Below, piece by piece: positions 1 through 5,901 of a DNA stretch of 8,590 bases. Source of the DNA: an uncultured Prevotella sp. (GTDB lineage Bacteria; Bacteroidota; Bacteroidia; Bacteroidales; Bacteroidaceae); contig CAKPTK010000095.1 in assembly GCA_934190685.1 (NCBI GenBank), forward strand, positions 1 through 8,590. Reading direction: 5' to 3'. Within the stretch, counting starts at the first letter, position 1. Each line of letters starts with the position of its first letter. Under the pieces are notes generated by a model, which did no database searches, was not told the DNA's origin, and saw only the letters and a list, made by a program, of their open reading frames with translations. The position numbers and the translations under genes are program-made.

Positions 1-234
1 AACTACTATCCCGAGTGGACGGCTACCGTCGACGGGAAAGACGTTCCTGTGGGCAGAGTCAACTACATCCTGCGTGCCATCCAGGTGAAACCGGGCAAGC
101 ACACCGTAGTGCTCAGCTTCTATCCGAAATCGGTCAGCACCACCGAGACCATCGCCTATGTGGCCATGGGCGTGCTCGTCTTGCTGCTCATTGCCGCCAT
201 CATCTATGAAGGAAAGAAGAGAAAGAAGGCATGA
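1..234 (+). CDS. YfhO-family membrane protein, C-terminal end (5' end outside window)
   Basis: The frame is open from base 1 and ends at TGA 232-234, giving the last 77 residues of a larger protein. Residues 1-45 form a beta-rich segment with the pattern YYPEWTATVDG, then VNYILRAIQVKPGKHTV. This matches the conserved C-terminal extracytoplasmic segment of YfhO proteins (PxW, xxDG, NxxxRAxxVxxGxH). A hydrophobic membrane helix follows (about IAYVAMGVLVLLLIAAIIY) with a short lysine/arginine-rich cytoplasmic tail, GKKRKKA. YfhO proteins are large multi-membrane-span proteins related to GT-C glycosyltransferases; in Firmicutes YfhO has been linked to glycosylation of cell-wall polymers, but the substrate here is unknown. 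The stop overlaps the start of the next gene (ATGA), so the two are probably co-transcribed and translationally coupled. The family call is firm for such a short piece, but nothing can be said of the missing N-terminal part. Confidence 0.8.
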   Translation, partial: NYYPEWTATVDGKDVPVGRVNYILRAIQVKPGKHTVVLSFYPKSVSTTETIAYVAMGVLVLLLIAAIIYEGKKRKKA

Positions 235-1040
235 AATTCCGAACGATTGTAGACATACCCCAACCGGGATTCAAGATTGAGCCATGCGAGCGCATGCTCT
301 TCGTCGGTTCCTGCTTCGCCGCAGAAATGGGAAAGCGTTTTGCCGAGGAGAAATTTCGCGTGACCGTCAACCCGTTTGGCACGATGTACAATCCTGCAAG
401 CATACTTCACACCGTGGTTGGTGTCGAAGGGGAAGCGCCACAAACTGTGGTGCTCACCCTCGGCACCAACCATGTTTATATTCTCAACGAGACAGGAGAG
501 ATTGTGGACAATTGTCAGAAACGGCCCCAAAAACTTTTCACGGAACGGGAATTGTCCGTAGAGGAATGCACCAACTTTCTGCAGCAGGCTGTCGACCAGC
601 TTCTCCACAGGAATCCATCCGTGAGAATCATCGTCACCGTCAGCCCTATCCGCTATGCGAAATACGGATTCCACGGCAGCCAGTTGTCCAAAGCCACACT
701 ACTTCTGGCAGCCGACCGGCTGTGCCAGTCCTATCCCGAAACCGTCACCTATTTCCCCGCCTACGAAATTGTCAACGACGAATTGCGCGACTACCGTTTC
801 TATGCGGAAGACATGCTTCACCCCTCCGCCCAAGCAGTCGACTATATTTGGGAACAGTTTTCCGCTTGCTATTTCAGCCAGGCCACCCAAACATTCCTGC
901 AAGAATGGCGCCCCGTCAAACTGGCCCTCAACCATCGTCCTCTTCATCCCGAGAGCGAGGAATACCAAGCCTTCCTGGCTTCCGCCCATGCCAAAGCACA
1001 ATCGTTGGCAGAAAAATACCCCGGATTCGCTTTAGATTAG
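231..1040 (+). CDS. GSCFA-domain protein (SGNH-hydrolase-like)
   Basis: This 269-residue protein carries the family-naming motif GSCFA at residues 26-30, followed by VNPFGTMYNP (46-55), typical of the GSCFA family (Pfam PF08885), which is placed among the SGNH/GDSL hydrolases. Catalytic-type blocks are visible: Ser27 in GSCF (block I nucleophile position), LGTNH at 77-81 (Gly78/Asn80, an oxyanion-hole-like block), TVSPIRY at 136-142, and D-x-x-H at Asp194/His197 followed by PSAQA (block V). I see no signal peptide or membrane helix, so it is probably cytoplasmic. The length fits a single-domain family member. The ATG overlaps the TGA of the upstream YfhO-type gene, which fixes the start and suggests coupling; it may modify the same envelope glycan (inference). 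The biochemical function of GSCFA proteins is not established to my knowledge; an esterase or acyl-transfer role is suggested only by the fold. Confidence 0.88.
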   Translation: MKFRTIVDIPQPGFKIEPCERMLFVGSCFAAEMGKRFAEEKFRVTVNPFGTMYNPASILHTVVGVEGEAPQTVVLTLGTNHVYILNETGEIVDNCQKRPQKLFTERELSVEECTNFLQQAVDQLLHRNPSVRIIVTVSPIRYAKYGFHGSQLSKATLLLAADRLCQSYPETVTYFPAYEIVNDELRDYRFYAEDMLHPSAQAVDYIWEQFSACYFSQATQTFLQEWRPVKLALNHRPLHPESEEYQAFLASAHAKAQSLAEKYPGFALD

Positions 1041-1115
1041 AGAACCACAGCCAAGGCACATGGTCGAAAGGATAGAGCCACCACAAATGTGAGAGTAAAA
1101 AATCGGAAGTAGTTC

Positions 1116-1137
1116 CACGCGCGCACGCGCACGTATA
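1116..1137. repeat. Alternating pyrimidine-purine tract (Z-DNA-prone)
   Basis: Twenty-two consecutive bases alternate strictly pyrimidine-purine, beginning CACGCGCGCACGCGCACG and closing with TATA. Such CG/CA alternation is the classic sequence class able to adopt left-handed DNA under negative supercoiling. It stands out sharply against the surrounding AT-rich spacer. It lies about 76 bases after the GSCFA stop codon. Any effect on transcription is inference. Confidence 0.7.
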
Positions 1138-1150
1138 AAATTCACAAAAA

Positions 1151-1267
1151 ATCATACATCATACACAAAATCGAGGTCAACAATTCGTATATCACTAACA
1201 GCCAAGCATTTAAAGAAAACAAAAAATCCTTTTTTATTACATTCATCATACACTTATCATACACAAA
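1151..1267. repeat. Short direct repeats, consensus ATCATACAC(AAA)
   Basis: ATCATACACAAA occurs exactly at 1158-1169 and 1256-1267. ATCATACAC occurs again at 1245-1253, and ATCATACAT at 1151-1159, overlapping the first copy. The copies therefore form two pairs roughly 95 bases apart. They could be protein-binding half-sites or low-complexity drift; the sequence alone does not decide. Confidence 0.55.
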
Positions 1268-1373
1268 CCTACATTGTCGCTTTTCCGTTTTTCCATATAA
1301 AGAAGTCTGAGATTGCCTTTGCTTTGTAAAATAAATTCACCTCAAAGGATTTTTCCCGCCCACCTACAAATCT

Positions 1374-1439
1374 TTAGTATGCCATTAGCGATGGATTAGT
1401 GTGCCATTAACGAGGCGTTAGTGTGCCACTAACAAATTT
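1374..1439. repeat. Three tandem 22-bp repeats with internal dyads
   Basis: Units begin at 1374, 1396 and 1418, exactly 22 bp apart, sharing the 16-base core TTAGTRTGCCAYTARC; units 2 and 3 match at 15 of the first 16 bases. Each core has an internal dyad around TGC. In the third it is a perfect 7-bp stem, GTTAGTG-TGC-CACTAAC (1417-1433); in the second it is a 6-bp stem with one G-T pair (1396-1410); in the first it is weaker. A degenerate TTAGT recurs at 1461, 43 bases after the third unit. The 22-bp period, about two helical turns, would place the dyads on one face of the DNA. A tandem operator array or a REP-like intergenic repeat are both possible. Confidence 0.75.
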
Positions 1440-1455
1440 TTCACCGCGGTGAAAA
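1438..1455. promoter_or_regulatory. Perfect 18-bp palindrome (possible operator or hairpin)
   Basis: TTTTCACCGCGGTGAAAA is its own reverse complement and is centred on CCGCGG between 1446 and 1447. It abuts the last unit of the 22-bp tandem array, sharing its final two T residues. A perfect even palindrome of this size is typical of a dimeric regulator site. As RNA the stem would lack a usable loop, and the trailing T-run is short, so a terminator is less likely. The partner protein is unknown. Confidence 0.55.
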
Positions 1456-1618
1456 TTCCGTTAGTCCGCCTGTTCTCCACAACTAAGCCCATCTGTAGTT
1501 TTCCGGAAACAATTCCCCTGAAACACGACAAAACATTTTGTAAAATAAAATCACAATGCGAAGAGCAACCGTTTGTGCTTTTGAACTACAGGTAGAGATG
1601 TCGCAATGTTCGCTTTAA

Positions 1619-1642
1619 TTTTGTATTGCCTTCGAGTTGCAC
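1619..1642 (+). repeat. Degenerate duplicate of the murF-alr promoter -33/spacer block
   Basis: Bases 1619-1642 match 1706-1729 at 22 of 24 positions, starting TTTTGTATTG and ending TTGCAC, with copies 87 bases apart. In the downstream copy this block is followed by the -7 TATCTTTG; here it is followed by GATTTTAC, so the -7 has decayed or never existed. The block lies inside the loop of a possible 10-bp stem (1595-1604 pairing with 1660-1669, one G-T). It is probably a dead promoter copy or a duplicated protein-binding site overlapping the promoter. Confidence 0.6.
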
Positions 1643-1706
1643 GATTTTACAGAAGACAGGCGGCATCTCAACAATAAAAATAAAAGCGAAACAAGTCCGC
1701 ATTTAT

Positions 1707-1737
1707 TTTGTATTGTCTTCGATTTGCACTATCTTTG
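1707..1737 (+). promoter_or_regulatory. Bacteroidetes-type promoter of murF-alr
   Basis: TTTG (1707-1710), a 19-base spacer and TATCTTTG (1730-1737) match the Bacteroidetes primary sigma consensus TTTG/N19-21/TAnnTTTG exactly. Transcription would begin a few bases downstream, around 1742-1746, giving a short AT-rich leader of about 15 bases before the ATG at 1759. The position also shows that an in-frame ATG at 1708, lying within the -33 element, cannot be the translation start from this promoter. Confidence 0.88.
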
Positions 1738-1758
1738 CAACCAAATAACACGACAACG

Positions 1759-4233
1759 ATGACTTATACTATCGAAAAAATAACAACACTTATCGGAGCG
1801 CACCGCTATGGCACAGCAGACGCCAACATCGGTTTCCTCTTGACCGACAGCCGCTCCCTGTGTTTCCCTAACGAAACACTGTTTTTCGCCTTGAAGTCTG
1901 AAAGACACGACGGACATGAATTCATCACAGAACTTTATAAGCGCGGCGTGAGAAATTTTGTTGTCGAAAGAGTGCCTGACAATTTTGAAGTACTCTTTCC
2001 ACAAAGCAATTTCCTCAAGGTCGAGTCTTCCCTGATTGCCTTGCAGCGTTTGGCAGAACGCCATCGCGACGAGTTCAACATCCCCATTGTGGGCATCACC
2101 GGAAGCAACGGCAAGACCATGACCAAGGAATGGCTCTACCAACTGCTTTCCCCTTCTATCGTGGTGACCCGCTCTCCACGCAGCTACAACTCACAGATCG
2201 GCGTGCCCCTCTCCGTATGGCTTCTCAACGAGCAGACACGGGTCGGCATATTCGAGGCGGGCATCAGCAAACCCGGCGAGATGCTCGCCCTGCGCGACAT
2301 CATACAGCCCACCATCGGCGTGCTGACCAACTTGGGTTCCGCCCATCAGGAGAACTTCAAGTCGATGGAAGACAAGTGCCGCGAGAAACTCATCCTCTTC
2401 CATGATGCGAAGACCATCGTCTACTGCGAAGACAACGAGGTGGTGAAACGTGCCTTGGGCGAAAGCCACTATAAAGGAGAGGTGGTCTCCTGGTCAGAGA
2501 AAAACGAAAAGGCTCCTTTCTTCGTGAAAAACGTGGAAAAAGAAGACGCCACTTCCACCATCAGCTATATATATAAAGGTGTGGAGGGCCAGTTCTCACT
2601 GCCGTTCATCGACGAAGCGTCAATCACCAACGCCATTCACTGCATGATTGTCGCCCTGCTGCTTGGCATTGAGGAGAAGACCATCAAGGAGCGTATGGCA
2701 CACCTCGAGCCTGTGGCGATGAGACTGGAGGTGAAAGAGGGACAACATGGTTGCACCCTCATCAACGATTCCTACAATTCGGACATCAACTCGCTCGACA
2801 TCGCGCTCGACTTCATGAACCGACGCCCCGACCACAAGGGCCGCAAGCGCACGCTCATCCTGAGCGACATCTATCAAAGCGGAGAGAAGCCTGAAGAACT
2901 TTATGCCGAAGTGTCCTCGCTCGCCTTGAAGCGCGGTGTGGAGAAGTTCATCGGCATCGGACCGGAACTCACCGCACAGGCCGACGCCATCAAGACCCGC
3001 GAGAAGTATTTCTTCCATGACTGCCAGTCGTTCATCCACAGCGACATCTTCCGCTCGCTCCACGACGAGGTGATCCTCATCAAGGGCGCGCGCCAATTCG
3101 GTTTCGACCAGCTCACCGAACTGCTTGTGCAGAAGGTGCATGAGACCATCCTCGAAGTGAACCTCGGAGCTGTGGTAAAGAACCTGAACTACTATCGCTC
3201 GTTCATGAAGCCAACGACCAAGTTGGTCTGCATGATCAAGGCAGACGCCTATGGTGCAGGTTCGGTGGAAATCGCCAAGACCCTGCAAGACCATCTTGTG
3301 GACTACCTGGCTGTGGCTGTGGCTGACGAAGGTGTCACCCTGCGCAAGAACGGCATCACGAGCAACATCATGATCATGAACCCGGAGATGACCGCCTTCA
3401 AGACCATGTTTGACTATGACCTCGAACCCGAGGTTTACAGTTTCCGCTTGCTCGACGCATTGGTGGCTGCCGCACAGAAGGAGGGTATCACCAACTTCCC
3501 CGTGCACATCAAGCTCGACACAGGTATGCACCGACTCGGTTTCGACCCGAAAAAAGACATGGACGAACTCATCGACCGCCTCAAGCATCAAAACGCCATC
3601 ATCCCCCGCTCTGTCTTCTCCCACTTCGTGGGCAGCGACAGCGACGACTTCGACGACTTCTCAGCCAAGCAATTTGAGTTGTTCGACTATGGAAGCAAGA
3701 AACTGCAGGCGGCCTTCGACCACCACATCATCCGCCATATGGACAACTCTGCCGGCATCGAGCATTTCCCCGAGCGACAGATGGACATGTGCCGCCTCGG
3801 CCTTGGCCTCTATGGCATCGACCCGCGCGACAACCGCATCCTGAGCAACGTGAGCACACTGAAAACGACTATCCTCCAAATGCACAACGTGCCCGCCGGT
3901 GAAACCGTGGGCTACAGCCGCAAGGGGACGATTGACCACGACAGCGTGATCGCCGCCATTCCTATCGGATATGCCGACGGCCTCAACCGGCATCTCGGCA
4001 ACCGTCACGGCTACTGTCTCGTGAACGGAAAGAAAGCGCCTTATGTGGGCAACATCTGCATGGACGTGGCGATGATTGACGTCACCGGCATCGACTGCCA
4101 CGAGGGTGACTCAGTGGAGATTTTCGGCGACCATCTGCCTGTCACCGTGCTCTCCGATGTGCTCGACACCATCCCGTACGAGGTGCTCACAGGCATCAGC
4201 AACCGTGTAAAACGAGTGTATTTCCAAGACTAA
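1759..4233 (+). CDS. murF-alr: Bifunctional UDP-MurNAc-tripeptide--D-Ala-D-Ala ligase / alanine racemase
   Basis: This 824-residue fusion joins two steps of cytoplasmic peptidoglycan precursor synthesis. The N-terminal MurF part (about 1-455) adds D-Ala-D-Ala to UDP-MurNAc-tripeptide with ATP. It shows an N-terminal domain (TDSRS...FFALK), the ATP P-loop GITGSNGKT (112-120), SYNSQIGVPLSVW, FEAGISKPGEM starting at Phe165, LGSAHQENF (His196) and NDSYNS (336-341). The C-terminal alanine racemase (about 461-824) interconverts L- and D-Ala using PLP: Lys494 in MIKADAYGAG is the PLP lysine, Lys585 and Arg592 in KLDTGMHR match the carbamylated Lys129 and Arg136 of the Geobacillus enzyme, and Tyr719 in VGYSRKG is the opposite catalytic base, with VGNICMD near the C-terminus. 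All key residues are present, so both activities are expected. I chose ATG 1759 because an in-frame ATG at 1708 lies upstream of the -7 element. The gene has its own promoter and appears monocistronic. Confidence 0.96.
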   Translation: MTYTIEKITTLIGAHRYGTADANIGFLLTDSRSLCFPNETLFFALKSERHDGHEFITELYKRGVRNFVVERVPDNFEVLFPQSNFLKVESSLIALQRLAERHRDEFNIPIVGITGSNGKTMTKEWLYQLLSPSIVVTRSPRSYNSQIGVPLSVWLLNEQTRVGIFEAGISKPGEMLALRDIIQPTIGVLTNLGSAHQENFKSMEDKCREKLILFHDAKTIVYCEDNEVVKRALGESHYKGEVVSWSEKNEKAPFFVKNVEKEDATSTISYIYKGVEGQFSLPFIDEASITNAIHCMIVALLLGIEEKTIKERMAHLEPVAMRLEVKEGQHGCTLINDSYNSDINSLDIALDFMNRRPDHKGRKRTLILSDIYQSGEKPEELYAEVSSLALKRGVEKFIGIGPELTAQADAIKTREKYFFHDCQSFIHSDIFRSLHDEVILIKGARQFGFDQLTELLVQKVHETILEVNLGAVVKNLNYYRSFMKPTTKLVCMIKADAYGAGSVEIAKTLQDHLVDYLAVAVADEGVTLRKNGITSNIMIMNPEMTAFKTMFDYDLEPEVYSFRLLDALVAAAQKEGITNFPVHIKLDTGMHRLGFDPKKDMDELIDRLKHQNAIIPRSVFSHFVGSDSDDFDDFSAKQFELFDYGSKKLQAAFDHHIIRHMDNSAGIEHFPERQMDMCRLGLGLYGIDPRDNRILSNVSTLKTTILQMHNVPAGETVGYSRKGTIDHDSVIAAIPIGYADGLNRHLGNRHGYCLVNGKKAPYVGNICMDVAMIDVTGIDCHEGDSVEIFGDHLPVTVLSDVLDTIPYEVLTGISNRVKRVYFQD

Positions 4234-4265
4234 GGGCCTAATTTCTTAGTTTTTAACACATAATG

Positions 4266-4301
4266 GGTGCAAAGATAACGTTTTTTTCGTATCTTTGCAC
4301 C
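4266..4301. promoter_or_regulatory. 12-bp inverted repeat containing the transporter -7 element
   Basis: GGTGCAAAGATA (4266-4277) is the exact reverse complement of TATCTTTGCACC (4290-4301). The arms are separated by ACG, seven T residues and CG; the inner CG/CG can extend the stem past one bulged A. The right arm holds the plus-strand -7 TATCTTTG, and the left arm holds the same motif on the minus strand. It lies 32 bases after the murF-alr stop, so it might also fold in that transcript, but no U-tract follows the stem, making it a poor intrinsic terminator. Confidence 0.6.
4290..4297 (+). promoter_or_regulatory. -7 promoter element of the MFS transporter gene
   Basis: TATCTTTG fits the TAnnTTTG -7 consensus and sits about 50 bases before the ATG at 4349. 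No TTTG is found 19-21 bases upstream, where the dyad's left arm lies instead. This suggests a weaker core promoter, possibly one needing an activator. The expected leader is AT-rich with no Shine-Dalgarno sequence, as usual in this phylum. Confidence 0.6.
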
Positions 4302-4348
4302 TATATCGTATATACAGATAGATACCAAATAAAATTCAATAAACTAAA

Positions 4349-5803
4349 ATGAATCAAATTAAGACAACTAAGATGTCCAACTTCCGTTGGGTGATCTGTG
4401 CGTTGCTGTTCATCGCAACCACCGTAAACTACATGGACCGACAGGTTCTGTCATTGACATGGAAAGACTTCATCGCTCCAGAATTCCACTGGACAGACGA
4501 CCATTATGGAACCATCACCGGTCTTTTCTCCATCTTCTACGCCATCGCCAACCTTTTCGCCGGCAAGTTCGTAGACTGGATGGGTACCAAGAAAGGTTAT
4601 CTCATCGCCATCTTCGTATGGTCTACAGGTGCCGTGATGCACGCCGGATGCGGATGGGTAGCCATGCAGATTGAAGGTTACGACTCTATCGAGGCCCTGC
4701 GCCTTGTACAGGCAGGCAGCGACGCGGCAGTGGCCATCGCCACCATCAGCGTCTGGCTCTTCCTCTCTTGTCGTTTGATTCTCGCCGTCGGTGAGGCAGG
4801 CAACTTCCCTGCCGCCATCAAGGTGACCGCCGAATACTTCCCGAAGAAAGACCGCGCTTTCTCCACCGCCATCTTCAACAGTGGTGCTTCTGTAGGCGCT
4901 TTGGCAGCTCCTGCCACCATTCCATTGCTCGCCCGCGCCATGGGTTGGGAATGGGCCTTCGTTATCATCGGTGTGATGGGTTACGTCTGGATGGGCCTTT
5001 GGATTTGGCTCTATGACAAACCAGCCAAGAGCAAGTATGTCAACAAGGCAGAGTTGACCTATATCGAGCAGGACGAGGAACTCGAAGAGGCAGAAAAGCC
5101 TGAGACTGAGGAAGAAGAGAAGACCATCGGCTTCTTGAAATGCTTCACCTTCCGTCAGACTTGGTCATTCATAGTCGGCAAGTTCATGACCGATGGTGTG
5201 TGGTGGTTCTTCTTGTTCTGGGCTCCAGCCTACTTCTCAGACCAGTATGGCTATTCTTCAGACTCAGCAATGGGTATCGCCCTCATCTTCACCCTCTATG
5301 CCATTGTGACCGTATTGAGTATCGGTGGTGGTTATCTGCCTACTTATTTCGTAGACAAGAAGGGTATGAATCCTTATATCGGCCGCATGCGCGCCATGTT
5401 GATTTTCGCTTGTTTCCCATTGCTCGGCCTCATCGCACAGCCTATGGGTGAACTGAGTCCTTGGTGGCCAGCCATCATCATCGGTTTGCTCGGTGCAGGA
5501 CACCAGGCTTGGTCTGCCAACCTCTACTCCACCATCGGTGACATGTTCCCGAAATCCACCGTTGCCACTATTACTGGTATCGGTGCCATGGCAGGTGGTG
5601 TAGGTTCGTTCTTAATCAACAAGGGTTCTGGTATGCTCTTCACTTACGCTGAGAACCAGGGCAGCAGCTTCTCCTTCTTCGGTTTCGACGGAAAGCCAGC
5701 AGGCTATATGATCATCTTCTGCATCTGTGCCGTGGCTTACCTCGTAGGATGGGTAATCATGAAGACCTTGGTTCCTAAATACAAGCCAATCGTTGTTGAG
5801 TAA
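4349..5803 (+). CDS. MFS transporter, hexuronate (ExuT)-like, ACS family
   Basis: This 484-residue inner-membrane protein has the about 12 hydrophobic segments of an MFS symporter. Family marks are NYMDRQ (27-32), the loop 2-3 motif GKFVDWMGTKKG (72-83), and VGEAGNFPAAIKVTAEYFP (147-165), which resembles the GEAxxFPAA signature of ExuT/DgoT transporters. Asp30-Arg31 and Glu149 occupy positions like DgoT Asp46/Arg47/Glu133, residues implicated in proton coupling and sugar-acid binding. Uptake of glucuronate or galacturonate with protons is the best guess; another sugar acid is possible. A stretch of about 30 residues around 106-135 (IEGYDSIEALRLVQAGSD) looks inserted relative to my recollection of E. 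coli ExuT. The central cytoplasmic loop has a strongly acidic run (240-257, 12 Asp/Glu of 18). ATG 4349 is taken as the start; Met9 (4373) is an alternative. Tandem TAA codons close the gene. It has its own promoter, and no uronate catabolic gene is in view. Confidence 0.87.
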   Translation: MNQIKTTKMSNFRWVICALLFIATTVNYMDRQVLSLTWKDFIAPEFHWTDDHYGTITGLFSIFYAIANLFAGKFVDWMGTKKGYLIAIFVWSTGAVMHAGCGWVAMQIEGYDSIEALRLVQAGSDAAVAIATISVWLFLSCRLILAVGEAGNFPAAIKVTAEYFPKKDRAFSTAIFNSGASVGALAAPATIPLLARAMGWEWAFVIIGVMGYVWMGLWIWLYDKPAKSKYVNKAELTYIEQDEELEEAEKPETEEEEKTIGFLKCFTFRQTWSFIVGKFMTDGVWWFFLFWAPAYFSDQYGYSSDSAMGIALIFTLYAIVTVLSIGGGYLPTYFVDKKGMNPYIGRMRAMLIFACFPLLGLIAQPMGELSPWWPAIIIGLLGAGHQAWSANLYSTIGDMFPKSTVATITGIGAMAGGVGSFLINKGSGMLFTYAENQGSSFSFFGFDGKPAGYMIIFCICAVAYLVGWVIMKTLVPKYKPIVVE

Positions 5804-5826
5804 TAACAAAAAATACTGAACAAGTG

Positions 5827-5884
5827 ACCATAAATGAAAAGAGGCGTGTCAAATGTGATTGACACGCCTCTTTTCATTTATGGT
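5827..5884. terminator. Bidirectional intrinsic terminator between convergent genes
   Basis: The arms 5827-5852 and 5859-5884 are perfectly complementary over 26 bp with a six-base ATGTGA loop; two further G-T pairs could extend the base. The GC-rich core GAGGCGTGTC...GACACGCCTC is followed by TTTT on the right and preceded by AAAA on the left, so each strand presents a GC stem followed by a U-run. It starts 24 bases after the transporter stop and ends 17 bases before the nitroreductase stop on the other strand, as expected for a shared terminator. Confidence 0.93.
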
Positions 5885-5901
5885 TGGCTATAAACTTGTC
5901 T

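Larger units (their letters stand above)
1323..1554. repeat. Pair of 18-base near-identical direct repeats flanking the 22-bp array
   Basis: TTTGTAAAATAAATTCAC (1323-1340) and TTTGTAAAATAAAATCAC (1537-1554) differ at a single base. They bracket the tandem array and the palindrome, with starts 214 bases apart. AT-rich sequence makes chance similarity easier, but 17 of 18 in order is notable. They could mark the edges of an inserted or duplicated segment; I see no coding content, target-site duplication or terminal inverted repeats to support a named element. Confidence 0.45.
1041..1758. other. 718-base intergenic region rich in repeats and dyads, no gene seen
   Basis: Neither strand shows a credible coding frame, tRNA or rRNA here. 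The region is AT-rich and contains a Z-DNA-prone tract (1116-1137), ATCATACAC repeats (1151-1267), an 18-base near-repeat (1323-1340 and 1537-1554), a 22-bp tandem array (1374-1439), an 18-bp palindrome (1438-1455), a 10-bp palindrome TTTCCGGAAA (1500-1509), a long-range stem (1595-1604 with 1660-1669) and a duplicated promoter-like block (1619-1642 and 1706-1729). No clear intrinsic terminator follows the GSCFA gene; the A6-TCC-T6 sequence around 1221-1235 is too weak to call. The spacer is long for a housekeeping region of this kind of genome, so it could hide a small RNA, a transposable-element remnant or a regulatory array, none of which I can demonstrate. Confidence 0.8.

Noticed and set aside
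284..1075. Second plus-strand open frame overlapping the GSCFA gene
   Set aside because: The translation is arginine/proline-rich and low in conserved pattern, while the other frame carries GSCFA and D-x-x-H motifs and the overlapping start.
1374..1439. CRISPR array
   Set aside because: The 22-bp units are directly adjacent with no spacers of independent sequence, there are only three, and no cas gene is nearby.
1708..1758. In-frame upstream ATG that would add 17 residues to MurF-Alr
   Set aside because: It lies inside the -33 element and upstream of the -7 TATCTTTG, so the transcript from this promoter would not contain it; the added residues do not look like MurF.
2620..3624. Long open frame (334 codons) on the minus strand within murF-alr
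   Set aside because: It is antisense to well-conserved MurF and Alr motifs, its translation resembles no family I know, and it has no promoter or leader of its own.
4266..4301. Intrinsic terminator of murF-alr
   Set aside because: The stem is AT-rich inside and followed by TATATCGTATATA rather than a T-run; a promoter-associated dyad explains it better, although a minor terminator role is not excluded.
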